Positions 1 through 9,600 of a DNA stretch of 43,113 nucleotides are shown piece by piece; position 1 is the stretch's first letter; each line of letters starts with the position of its first letter. A model generated the notes under the pieces. It made no database searches and had not been told where the DNA came from. It was given only the letters and a program-made list of their open reading frames with translations. Position numbers and translations under genes: made by a program. The stretch is from the NCBI GenBank assembly GCA_002685935.1, contig NYZD01000187.1, forward strand, positions 1 to 43,113, given 5' to 3'. This stretch comes from Planctomycetaceae bacterium (lineage in GTDB: Bacteria > Planctomycetota > Phycisphaerae > Phycisphaerales > Zrk34).

Positions 1-39
1 ATCAAACTCAAACGTCTATACCCGAAAGTCGTAGAATGA
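1..39 (+). CDS. IS630-family-like transposase, C-terminal fragment (left copy)
   Basis: Frame 1 reads IKLKRLYPKVVE and then stops. The fuller right-hand copy adds IGVDRQFTTDDAR in front. A C-terminus of the form FTTxDARIKLKRLYP is typical of one group of IS630-like DDE transposases. Only 12 codons are present because the gene is cut by the window edge, so nothing can be said about its catalytic residues or whether it is intact. Confidence 0.65.
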   Translation: MKLKRLYPKVVE

Positions 40-51
40 CGCGCCACTAGT
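1..51 (+). mobile_element. Right-hand end of an IS630-like insertion sequence, cut by the window edge
   Basis: These 51 bases are repeated exactly and inverted at 43024-43074, after which the two copies diverge at once. The segment holds the last 12 codons of a transposase, its TGA at 37-39, and about eight more bases. It then reaches CTAG at 47-50, whose central TA (48-49) fits the TA target duplication of IS630-type elements. The element body lies outside the window to the left. Family assignment rests on a short C-terminus, so it is likely but not certain. Confidence 0.75.
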
Positions 52-94
52 CTGCGGGATTTCCGCAAACGTCACCGGCGCCAACGTGTCACCG

Positions 95-166
95 GTGCCA
101 CACGGCCCGGCTCGCGGTGCCAAGGCGGTGCAATAGCAGTGCCAACGCGCCGTTGGCCCGGTGCCA
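95..166 (+). repeat. Four GTGCCA direct repeats at exact 22-base spacing
   Basis: GTGCCA occurs at 95-100, 117-122, 139-144 and 161-166. Each start is exactly 22 bases from the last, close to two helical turns. Three of the four are preceded by G (GGTGCCA). The bases between are not conserved, so this is not a CRISPR array or a simple tandem duplication. Sites on one face of the helix fit a cooperative protein-binding array, but no binding protein is suggested by the sequence. An inverted copy, TGGCAC, lies at 308-313. Confidence 0.5.
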
Positions 167-201
167 TCCGAGAAATGCCTCGTCACGTCGCGTTCCGGAG
201 G

Positions 202-224
202 CGTCTCAAACCGCGATTGAGACG
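202..224. other. Perfect inverted repeat (8-base arms, 7-base loop)
   Basis: CGTCTCAA (202-209) pairs perfectly with TTGAGACG (217-224) around ACCGCGA. No run of T follows on either strand, so it does not look like an intrinsic terminator. It could be an operator for a dimeric regulator or a chance palindrome. Confidence 0.35.
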
Positions 225-383
225 TGGGAAGGGCAGGTTTTGATCTGCCGGGGCTGCAGAACTGCCGAGTTATGGCGGCTGTTCCGCCGCGGTTACGTGT
301 CCCGCCATGGCACTCCCGCCAACCGACCGATGACACCCCCGTCCCGGCCCCGCCCCGCGCGCAGCGGCGCGTCGGCCGCTACA

Positions 384-412
384 TTGTCACAATCTGACCG
401 GTCGGATAGAGT
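384..412 (+). promoter_or_regulatory. Candidate sigma-70-type promoter for the ABC transporter operon
   Basis: TTGTCA (384-389) is followed after 17 bases by TAGAGT (407-412), matching five and four of six consensus positions. A short palindrome, ATTGTCACAAT, covers the -35 element at 383-393 and could be an operator. Transcription would start near 419, leaving a leader of about 90 bases before 508. Confidence 0.4.
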
Positions 413-507
413 GTCGCGGCTCTGAAGATTGATCCGCGGCAGGAGCAGCCCGGAATCGACGGCAGTGGCGGCAAAACAAAGGAATATCAGTACCTCTCCC
501 CAGACGC

Positions 508-1386
508 GTGAACCTCATGGTGTCCGGCTCTCCCCCCGAACAAACCAGCCGCCCAGCCGACGCCAACGTCGATGTCCACAGGGGCCGTGACGACCTGCGA
601 AACTACGCTCGCGGCAAACGCGTCATCGTCTCCGCCCGCAATGTCTCGCGCGTCTACAAGGTCGGCGCCGAAACCGTCCACGCCCTCCGCGATGTCTCAG
701 TCGATATCTACGCCGGTGAATACGTCTCCATCATGGGACCCAGCGGCTCAGGCAAATCCACCCTCTTCAATCAGGTCGGCGGACTCGACCATCCCACCGC
801 CGGCACCGTGGAGGTCCAGGACGTCCTCGTCTCCCAACTTAGCCGAACCCAGCAGGCGCGATTCCGAAATTACTGCATCGGCTACATCTTTCAATCCTAC
901 AACCTTATCCCCGTGATGAGCGCCACCGACAACGTCGCCCTGCCCATCATCCTCGGCGGCACGCCCGTCGATCAGGCCAAGACGCGCGCCGCCGAACTGC
1001 TCGACGCCGTCGGCCTCGGCAATCGCCTCGATCATCGCCCCGACGAACTGTCCGGCGGACAGCAGCAGCGCGTCGCCATCGCCCGGTCCTTTGCCAACGA
1101 TCCCGAAATCATTCTCGCCGACGAACCCACCGGCAACCTTGATACCCACACCGGCGAGGAAATCATCGACAAGCTCAGCGGCCTCAGCCGCGAAAAAGGC
1201 ACCACCATCATCACCGCCACCCACGATCACAAAATGCTCTCCGTCTCCGATCGTGTCGTCAGCATCACCGACGGTTCCATCGCCAAGATCGAACTCCGCA
1301 GTCAACTCAATATTCAGGTCGGCACCATCGAGTCCCGACCCACCGACCCCGGGCCCGACGGTGACCGAGGCGAGGCCGCCCAGTGA
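508..1386 (+). CDS. ABC transporter ATP-binding protein, LolD/MacB type
   Basis: A 292-residue ATPase that should power the FtsX-type permeases encoded just downstream. Walker A (GPSGSGKST) is at residues 77-85, the Q-loop region FQSYNL near 129-133, the signature LSGGQQQ at 181-187, Walker B IILADEP at 201-207 and the switch His near 239. It has an N-terminal extension of about 40 residues. Its C-terminal tail contains IELRSQLNIQVG, a form repeated in the second ATPase of the operon. The GTG start at 508 has no clear ribosome binding site, and ATG at 517 is an alternative. The 3' end overlaps the next gene through GTGA, indicating translational coupling. Family membership is secure; the substrate is unknown. 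Confidence 0.93.
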   Translation: MNLMVSGSPPEQTSRPADANVDVHRGRDDLRNYARGKRVIVSARNVSRVYKVGAETVHALRDVSVDIYAGEYVSIMGPSGSGKSTLFNQVGGLDHPTAGTVEVQDVLVSQLSRTQQARFRNYCIGYIFQSYNLIPVMSATDNVALPIILGGTPVDQAKTRAAELLDAVGLGNRLDHRPDELSGGQQQRVAIARSFANDPEIILADEPTGNLDTHTGEEIIDKLSGLSREKGTTIITATHDHKMLSVSDRVVSITDGSIAKIELRSQLNIQVGTIESRPTDPGPDGDRGEAAQ

Positions 1387-2882
1387 GCCCTGATAGCCAA
1401 TACGCCGAACGCCGACGCGGCTTGCAGGGCCCCGAACTGCAATCGCTGTTGCGCCGCGGCTGGGCGCCCATGCCGCAGAAAACCATCGTCACCCTTGTGC
1501 TCAGTGGTCTCCGCGTCCGACTCATGCGCAGCGTCGTCACGATGGTCTCCATCATTCTCGCCATCGCCTTCCTGACCTACATGGGCCTCAGCCAATTCCT
1601 CTACATCAATGTCGCGCGCGACGCCGAGCAGCGCGGCGATTACACCCCCGTCCCCGCCGACCAGGTCCGCGCCGCCGCCATGGACCTCGCCCAGCGAGAC
1701 ATCTTCACCGGCCTGTCCGTCGAACAGCAGCAACAGATCGCTGAGGACCTCGGCTACGGCAACGTCGACCAGCAAATCGCCGAACGCGCCGATCTGCGCA
1801 ATCAGCGGCGCGCCGCCAAGGAAACGCTCGAGAAATCCAAGACCAAACTCAACACCGTCAACGAGAATCCCAAAGCGCTCGCCGGCGACAAGATCGCCGC
1901 CCGGAAACGCGCCGATGACGCCCAGACCGCGCTGATCGGAATCGATGCCGAAATCACCGCCCTGTCCATTCAAATCGACCTGGGCCAGTGGATGCAGCGA
2001 GGCGATCGTTACTTCGATCAGGATCTCGAACGCCTAAACGAACTCCTCGCCGCGTTCGACGCTGAGGCCGCCGATTCCGCCTCCCGCTCACAGCGACGTG
2101 ATGTCGAAGCCGCTCGCAAGGAAGGCAACAGCCGCGCCGCGACCGCCAAGTCCATCGAGAGCAGGGATCACAGAAAACAGACCATGCCCGCGATCCTGCT
2201 CACCACCCTCACCCGACACATCCACAACCCCGCCAACCTCGATCAGCCCGGCGTGCTCGACATCGTGCACACGCCCTCCCGCCTCGAGGACGATCAGTTC
2301 CAGCAGCTCTCAGTCATACTCGACACCGCCGAACAACAGGGCCACACCGGCGCCGCTCTCGCCACACTGCGCGAAATGGTTCGGCAGGAACAGCACAAGC
2401 GCGATGCCAGACAAATGCTCACCATGCTTCGCCGCGCAAACATCAACGTTCAGGAACTGCTCAGCGGCCAGGACGCCATGGGCGCCTGGCTCATCTTCAT
2501 GGCACTGCTCACCTGCACCGTCGGCATCGCGAACGCCATGCTCATGAGTGTCACCGAACGCTTCCGCGAAATTGGTACGATGAAATGCCTCGGCGCGCAG
2601 GATTGGCTCGTCGTCAAGCTCTTTCTCCTGGAATCCGGCTTCCTCGGCGTCATCGGCGGGGCCATCGGAATCGTCCTGGGAATCATCGTCGCCTTCGTCG
2701 GAGCGCTGATTCAATTCGAGCGATTTGGCGTCACGAACTTCCCATACCAGGTGAACCAGGCACTATTGGTGATCGGGCTTTCGGTCCTCGCCGGCATGGT
2801 GCTGTCGGTCATCGGCGCCGGCTACCCCGCACTCGTCGCCGCTCGCATGCAGCCCGTCGATGCCCTGAGAGTTGAGGAATGA
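1383..2882 (+). CDS. FtsX-like ABC permease with coiled-coil external domain
   Basis: A 499-residue inner-membrane permease. One membrane segment lies at about residues 50-72. A long charged, helical, mostly coiled-coil region runs from about 80 to 360. Three further segments at about 367-390, 418-443 and 458-483 carry the FtsX core, with an ERFREIGTMKCLGA coupling motif between the first two. It ends VAARMQPVDALRVEE, as MacB/LolC-type permeases do. The external domain has no beta-rich MacB periplasmic fold that I can recognise; the coiled coil takes its place. It starts at GTG inside the stop of the upstream ATPase and ends inside the start of the next ATPase (ATGA), so it should be made with both. 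Confidence 0.88.
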   Translation: MSPDSQYAERRRGLQGPELQSLLRRGWAPMPQKTIVTLVLSGLRVRLMRSVVTMVSIILAIAFLTYMGLSQFLYINVARDAEQRGDYTPVPADQVRAAAMDLAQRDIFTGLSVEQQQQIAEDLGYGNVDQQIAERADLRNQRRAAKETLEKSKTKLNTVNENPKALAGDKIAARKRADDAQTALIGIDAEITALSIQIDLGQWMQRGDRYFDQDLERLNELLAAFDAEAADSASRSQRRDVEAARKEGNSRAATAKSIESRDHRKQTMPAILLTTLTRHIHNPANLDQPGVLDIVHTPSRLEDDQFQQLSVILDTAEQQGHTGAALATLREMVRQEQHKRDARQMLTMLRRANINVQELLSGQDAMGAWLIFMALLTCTVGIANAMLMSVTERFREIGTMKCLGAQDWLVVKLFLLESGFLGVIGGAIGIVLGIIVAFVGALIQFERFGVTNFPYQVNQALLVIGLSVLAGMVLSVIGAGYPALVAARMQPVDALRVEE

Positions 2883-3682
2883 ACGAAACCGCGGCCCCAC
2901 CCCATCCCGCCGACAGCGACATGCGCCGCGACACCGTCGTCCGCGCCCTGGATGTCAGCCGCGTCTACGAGTTGGGCGGTGAAACCACCCACGCCCTCCG
3001 CAGCGTCGACCTCGATATCTTTCGCGGCGAATACATGGCCATCATGGGCCCCTCCGGATCAGGCAAGTCCACCCTCTTCAACATGATTGGCGGTCTCGAC
3101 AAGCCCACCGCTGGCATGGTCTTCATCGACGAAGTCGATATCGCCGCCCTCGATAGCTTCGAACTTGCCTGGCTCCGCTGCCGGAAAATCGGCTATATCT
3201 TCCAGTCCTTCAACCTCCTGCCTATGCTGACCGCCATGGAAAACGTGGTCATGCCCATGACCTTCGCCAACACCGACCCCGATGAAGCACGTGATCGTGG
3301 CTACGACCTCCTCCAGAAAGTCGGCATCGGCGATCGATGGTCGCATCGGCCCGGCCGAATGTCAGGCGGACAGCAACAACGCGTCGCCATCGCCCGCGCC
3401 CTCGCCAACGAGCCCGCCATCGTCCTCGCCGACGAACCCACCGCAAACCTTGACCTTAAAACCGGCGCCGACATCATCACCATGCTCAAACAGCTCTGCG
3501 CCGAGATCGGCGTCACCGTCATCAGCGCCACACACGATCACAAAATGCTCGACATCTGCGATCGCGTCGTCTGGATTCGTGACGGCGCCATCGAACGCAT
3601 CGAACTCCGCGAAAATCTCGATATCCACGTCGGCGTCTTCGAAGAAGATCGCACCAATGAAGATGAAGGAGCCGGCACCTGA
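2879..3682 (+). CDS. Second ABC transporter ATP-binding protein, LolD/MacB type
   Basis: A 267-residue paralogue of the ATPase at 508-1386. Walker A GPSGSGKST is at residues 57-65, FQSFNL near 109, signature MSGGQQQ at 161-167 (Met replaces the usual Leu), Walker B IVLADEP near 181-187 and the switch His at 219. The C-terminal tail repeats the pattern IELRxxLxIxVG seen in the first ATPase. The start ATG overlaps the preceding stop (ATGA), and its own TGA shares one base with the next ATG. Two ATPases beside two permeases suggest either two homodimeric transporters or one mixed complex; the sequence does not decide this. Confidence 0.93.
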   Translation: MNETAAPPHPADSDMRRDTVVRALDVSRVYELGGETTHALRSVDLDIFRGEYMAIMGPSGSGKSTLFNMIGGLDKPTAGMVFIDEVDIAALDSFELAWLRCRKIGYIFQSFNLLPMLTAMENVVMPMTFANTDPDEARDRGYDLLQKVGIGDRWSHRPGRMSGGQQQRVAIARALANEPAIVLADEPTANLDLKTGADIITMLKQLCAEIGVTVISATHDHKMLDICDRVVWIRDGAIERIELRENLDIHVGVFEEDRTNEDEGAGT

Positions 3683-6600
3683 TGCGCCTCGCCTTCCTCT
3701 TCAACATGATCCTCATCGGCGCCATCCTTGGCGCGCTGCCAACTCCCGCCGGCGGTCAGCCGACCGATGCCCCGACCCTCAGTCCCGAACAACGCCAGGC
3801 CCGCGACACGCTGCTCGATCCCACCGCCGACGATCTAACCCGTCTCGAAGCCCTGCTCACCTTCGCCCCGTCGCGCGAGGTCGGACAGCCCGGCAATGCC
3901 GCGCTCGAAGCCCTGTTCGCCCAACGCCTCGCCCAGGCCGCCGAAACACACAACCAAAGCCGCGACCCCACTCAATGGCAGCAAGCGCAGGTCCTCCTCG
4001 CCCGCGCCGACGCTGCCGACCGGCGCATCATCGAGTTGATCGACGCCACCCAGGTCCAGAGCGCCGCTACCACACTGCAATCCCCGTGGTACATCCGCTA
4101 CCCCCTCGAGGATGCTGGTGTCCTGATCTCCGCCCTTGTCGTCGTCGCCATCCTCTTGTGCCTCACCTGGTACTACCAGCGCCGACCCGCCCTCGTGATC
4201 GCCACGGTTGTCGTCGTTGGCGCCGCGATCGCGCTGTTCGTCGTTTCCGTCACCTGGAACACGCCGATCGAAGACATCAATCGTGCCGGCCGACTCCAGC
4301 AAGACCTGATCGATGCCCAGGCCGCGAAAGATAATTTTGCCGCCCGCATCACCACACTCACCGAACAGCGCGGCCAAGCCACAAAGCAACTGGCCGAACC
4401 CGCCGACGACACGCCGTCTCCCGAAATCCTCCAGCAGCGCATCGACACGATTGATCGGGACCTCGTCGAAGCCAACGAAGGCCTCGCCGAACGCCGCGAA
4501 TTCATCACCAATACCCAGTTGCACATCGCTGAATGGGAAACCCAACTCCAGGCCGACCTCGCCGCCATCACCCCCGACATCGAAGCGCTCGATCAGGACA
4601 CCGCGCGACTGACCGAGCAGCTTCAACCATTCGAAGACCAACTTTCCGTCCGCAAAGGCGAATTGGCCGAATTGCGGGCCGCCGAAGAAACCGACGACCA
4701 GCGCATCAGCGATCTCGAAGCACGCATCTTGGAAGTCGACGAGCAGGCCGAGCCCCATCGCCAAGCCCTCGAAGCCCACGAAGACCAGGCCCGCCCGCTC
4801 CGCCGGCAACATCGATTCCTCAACGCCACCCTCGCCGCGCTCACCGGCGGCGAAGGCATCCAGACCGTTGAGAAAAAACAACGCGACCTCGCCGCCGCTC
4901 GTCGACAAGCGCTGGTCGCCGATCTCCGCGCCGCCTCAGCCGCGCGCGGCATGTGGCTGTCCGGCGAAATCCAACACGCCGCCGCCGCGTTCGTGCCCGG
5001 CGCCGGTCGCCTGACCACCCAAAACAAGGTCGACGTCCCGCTCTTCCAACTCGCGCCCAATCTTGTCGAGCCCGGCAACCTGCCCGAAACGGGGTTCACC
5101 GGCCCCATCGTCTACGTCGGCAAAGCCACGCCCGCCGATCTTGCCGGTCGGAATCTCGAAGGCGCCGCGGTCCTCGTCGATGCCGATTGCGACCGCCGCT
5201 GGCTCTCCCCCGTCCAACTCGGCGCTCAGGTTGTGATCGTCCGCGAGCCGACCCATCGGCCCATGGAATACATTCAGGCCGCCCTCAAACGCACCACCTC
5301 GCCCGTCAGCATTCCCCGCTTCTACCTCCGCCACGCCGACCTCCTCGCCGCGTTCGGGCCCGACTGGGCCACCGCGCTCAGCCAGGCCCCACAGATCACC
5401 GTCCAACAAACGCCCGGCCGATGGGTCGATCACAACGTGCGCACCAGTTGGCTGTTCATCCCCGGATCGACCCCGTCCACCCCCGACGCCACTGTCGGCA
5501 AAGACCCTGCCCGACAGCTCGTGCACCTTCAGACCTATCTCGACGCCGCCTCCATCGTGCCCGATCTGTCCCCCGGGGCCAACAGCGCCACCAATCTCGT
5601 GCTGATGCTCAGGCTCCTCGAGCAGTTTGAATCAGCCCCGCCCATCCGACCTGTCCTCATCAGCATCGTCAACGATCACGCCAACGCCCTGTCCGGCGAA
5701 GAGATGTTCGCCCACGTCGCGTTCACCGATGTTAAGTCCGTCCTCGCCGAACTCGAGAACATCGATCTGGATCTTGCCGCCTGGGCCTATATTCACGATC
5801 TCTACAAACACCCACCCACCCGCAAACTGATCGAAGACATTCGATTCCGCGAGGAAATGGTCGGCGGTAAGAACCTCAAGGCCAAGGCCGCCATCGCCGA
5901 CGACTACCTCACCCACATGCGCAATATCACGCGCGAACGCCTCAACGGGATCGAAGCGCAACTGCGAGAACTTCCCGAAGGAGAGAATCCCGACCCGCTC
6001 GAAGCACAGAAGAAACAGACTCTCAAGGAAGCCGACGACCTGGTCACCTTGTTGAATTTGTTCAAGAAGATCGGCGCGCCGCAGCAATTCGATGAGCTCA
6101 CCGCCGCTCACCACGCGCAGCTCGACCAGACGTTCGCCAACATCGCCGAGGAGGCCGGCCGCGAACGCGACGTCCTCGATCGCACCCGTCGTCAACAGCG
6201 CCGCAACCTGCAACTGCGCCGCCGTCTGCTCGTGTTGAATCCCGAGCTGATCGATCAGGCCGACCGCGGACAGCTCACCGAAATCAGCGATGACGATGTC
6301 GTCGCCACTCGATTGACCCCCCTGACCGCCATCGCCATGTTGTCCCTCGACCTGACCGTCGGCACCGATCAGGTCGGCTTCTTCCATACCGGCAATCAAT
6401 ACGCGCTCGCCGGCACCCTGACCGAAGTCGTCGCCAACAGAGGCCGCGTGAAGCGATTGGCCGTCGAAACGCTCAGCGTCGCCCATGACTGGGCCACATC
6501 CCGCGACCAACCCAGCTTGCTCGTCGACACCATCCGCGGCACCAATTGGCCGTGGGGCGCGTACATGGGCGGCGGATTCGCCATCGCGGCCAACGTCACC

Positions 6601-9600
6601 CATCAACATCTCCAACCTGCCCTCACCCTCACTGGTGTCCGCGATCAGCGCGCCAATACCTTCACCCCCCACGATGATCTGACCAACCTCAACATCGACA
6701 ACTACGGCCGGATCATGGCCTTCACGTCGTCCTACCTGCCCCTCCTGGTGAACTCCAAAGACCTCGGCACCACGCTGGAGACCGCCGGTACCGCCGCGCC
6801 CTACACCCTCGAACTCACCGTCCGCCTACTCGATAAATACGCCGTCACCATCCCCAAGATCCGTGTTTCGGGTGCCGTCGTCGTCGCCCCCATCGGCGCC
6901 CCGCCCCTGGGAACCATCAATCATTGGATGCTCGGACAGGTGCGCCCCTGGCACGTCTCCCTCACCGATGAAACCGGACGGACCTGGCTGCGCGGCGCCA
7001 CCACCGCCGGCGCTTCACTCCAGGTGTTCAGCTATTCAGATGACTTCCGATCCGTCGAAACCGCCCTCGATCTTGGGACCGAAGGCGAATCCCGATTCCC
7101 CTCAACCGTCGCTGGCAGCACCACCGCGTTCTTCAAAACCGCGTCCGTCCTCGCCTTCCCCTGCAAGAAGATCGATCTCATCGGACTCACCAGCGCCCTC
7201 ACCCTCGACGCCGAAAAGAGCGTCACCATCCTCGACGCCCGCCAGGACAGCACCCCGCGCTTCTATGGCATCTCCGGCATGCTTGCCACCGCCTCGACAA
7301 AGGTCGTCCCCAACTCACTCGACGGCACCGCCTCGATTTTCATGGACCCCGGCACGCCCTTCAAGCTTCGAATCGGACCCATCACCGCCGCCCAGACGCC
7401 CGCCATCAACGCCACCGACGACGACCCCGAAGGCGTCGGGTTCCCCGCCGACATCGGCATCGTCCGAGACATCACCCTCACCAGCGCTCAGGACATGTAC
7501 CGGCTCACCGACTCTCGCCTCCGTCTGCTCAAGTCCAAAGGCGTCGAGAACAAAACCGCCCAGAATTTCCACGAGGAAGCCAGGAAAGCCATCGATCAGC
7601 TCGAAGATCCCGCAATTGCCAATCGCAACGATCTGCGCCTCAACCTCGGCGAAAAAGCCCGTGGCCTCGAATATCAGGCCTACACCCGAGGCCTCGGCAC
7701 CATCAACGATCTCATCCGCGCCGTCATCATCTTCCTCGCCCTGGTCATTCCCTTCTGCTTCTTCACCATGAAGCTCATCACCCCGTTCACTGAGGTCTCC
7801 CGCCAGCTCTTCGGGTTTGCGCTGATCTTCCTGGTCATGGCCATCACCCTGCAGATCGTGCATCCGGCGTTCAAAATCGCGCAGACCCCCTACATCGTCA
7901 TCCTTGCCTTCGTCATCCTCGGCCTGGCCGGCTACGTCGCGATGGTCGTCATCGGGCGATTTAACGCCTCCATGAATCAAGCCGTCGAAGAATCCCAGAT
8001 GGCCGAATCAGGCGATGCCCCCCAGGGTCGCCTCGCCGGCGCCGCGTTCATGGTCGGCGTCAATAACATGAAACGACGACGCATCCGCACCACCCTCACC
8101 TGCGTCACCATCGTCCTCGTCACCTTCACCATGCTCTCCGTGATCTCCGTCGGTCAGAACACCGAACCCATCAAACTCAGACGCACCAGCGAAGCGCCCT
8201 ACAACGGCTTCATCTTCACCATGCCCGGCCTCGCGCCCATCCCCGTCAATCGCGTTGAACGGCTTCGCGCTCACTTCGCCGAGCAAACCACCGTCGCCCG
8301 CGCCTGGGGACAGCGTCAGGGCGCCAAGAAAGATTACCTCCCCTACGAGATCAGGCCCCACAACCCGATCCCCGGCGCCGACGCCCGCAAACTCGACGCT
8401 ACCGTCCTCGTCGGTCTCGAACAGGCCGAGGACGGATTTCTCCGATCCCTCAGCGGCGTCGACGGCATCCTCACCGCCGGACGATGGTTCTCCAGCAACG
8501 ACGCCCCCGAACTCATCCTCAGTGCCAAAGCCGCCTCCGTGATAGGCCTCGATGACTCCAATTTCAATGACGCTCGTTTTGATCTGCACGGCCGAGCCGT
8601 CGAACTCATCGGCCTGATCGATGACGAGCGCATGACCAAGCTCGAAGACCTCGGCGAAGTCCAGATCCTGCCCATGCTCGTCGATCCCAAACGCGAAGGC
8701 GGCGCCGACGCAGCCACCGATGCGACCGCCAGCGATATCGCCCTCGAAGGACGCAGCCTGTCCGACATCGTCGGCGCCAATCCCGCCGAACCCAAGAACG
8801 TCGCCTTCCTGCCCATCGACTTCGTTATGGACACCGGTGAAGCGTCCTACCGCACCCTCTCGGTCAAATACGAAACACCCGTCGATGCCGGCCTCACCGC
8901 CTCCGAAGCCGCCAAACTTGCCGCCGAGCAGGCCTGGGCCGACACCTCCGACATGATTCAGTTCCAGACCATCCGCCTCATCGTTAGCCTCCAGCAGCAG
9001 GTCATCTACGGCGAGCAGCAAACCAAAATGTCCGCCGGACAATACGCCGTCGCCTCCAGCAACTCCGCCCAGGTCGGCGGCGTCGTCAAGGTCGCCATCC
9101 CCGTCATCCTCGCCGCCACCATCATCCTCAACACCATGCTCGGCTCCGTCATGGAACGCCGCCGCGAGATCAGCATCTACAACGCCATCGGACTCAACCC
9201 CTCACACGTCATGGTCTTCTTCCTCGCCGAGTCCCTTGTGTTTGGCGTCGTCGGCGCCGTCGCCGGCTACCTCATCGGACAGATCCTCAGTGTCGTCATC
9301 GCCGCCCTCTGGCCCAATACCCTCAACCTCAATTACTCCTCCCTCAGTGTCATGGTCGTCATCTTCCTGTCGATCGGCACCGTCCTCGCCAGCACCATCT
9401 ACCCCGCACTCATGGCCGCCCGTGCCGCCGTGCCCAGCGGACAGCGCCGATGGTCACTGCCCCAACCCGATGGCGACGAAATCACCATCAAGTTCCCGTT
9501 TAGCTACGATGCCGAACGCGTCCTTGGCATCTGCGCTTACCTGCGCGACTACATGCGGCAGAATTCCGATGCGTCAACCGGCAAATTCCTCGCGCGACTC

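Larger units (their letters stand above)
52..507. other. Intergenic region between IS end and ABC transporter operon
   Basis: About 450 bases with no convincing gene. The short reading frames here show no family resemblance. The stretch holds a 22-base periodic GTGCCA array (95-166), a hairpin (202-224), a second weak inverted repeat (GGCAG 232-236 with CTGCC 245-249), a GGCGG/CCGCC hairpin (274-288) and a promoter candidate (384-412). The promoter and hairpins suggest a long regulatory upstream region for the operon starting at 508. Confidence 0.6.

Noticed and set aside
95-166. CRISPR array
   Set aside because: Only six bases repeat, the period is 22 and there are no cas genes; known CRISPR repeats are much longer.
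16-425. Short ORFs upstream of the transporter operon
   Set aside because: They overlap each other on both strands, cross the IS end and periodic array, and show no recognisable protein features.
3282-4334. + strand open frame overlapping the second ATPase and the giant permease
   Set aside because: Its translation is Ser/Pro/Arg-rich shadow sequence crossing two well-supported genes.
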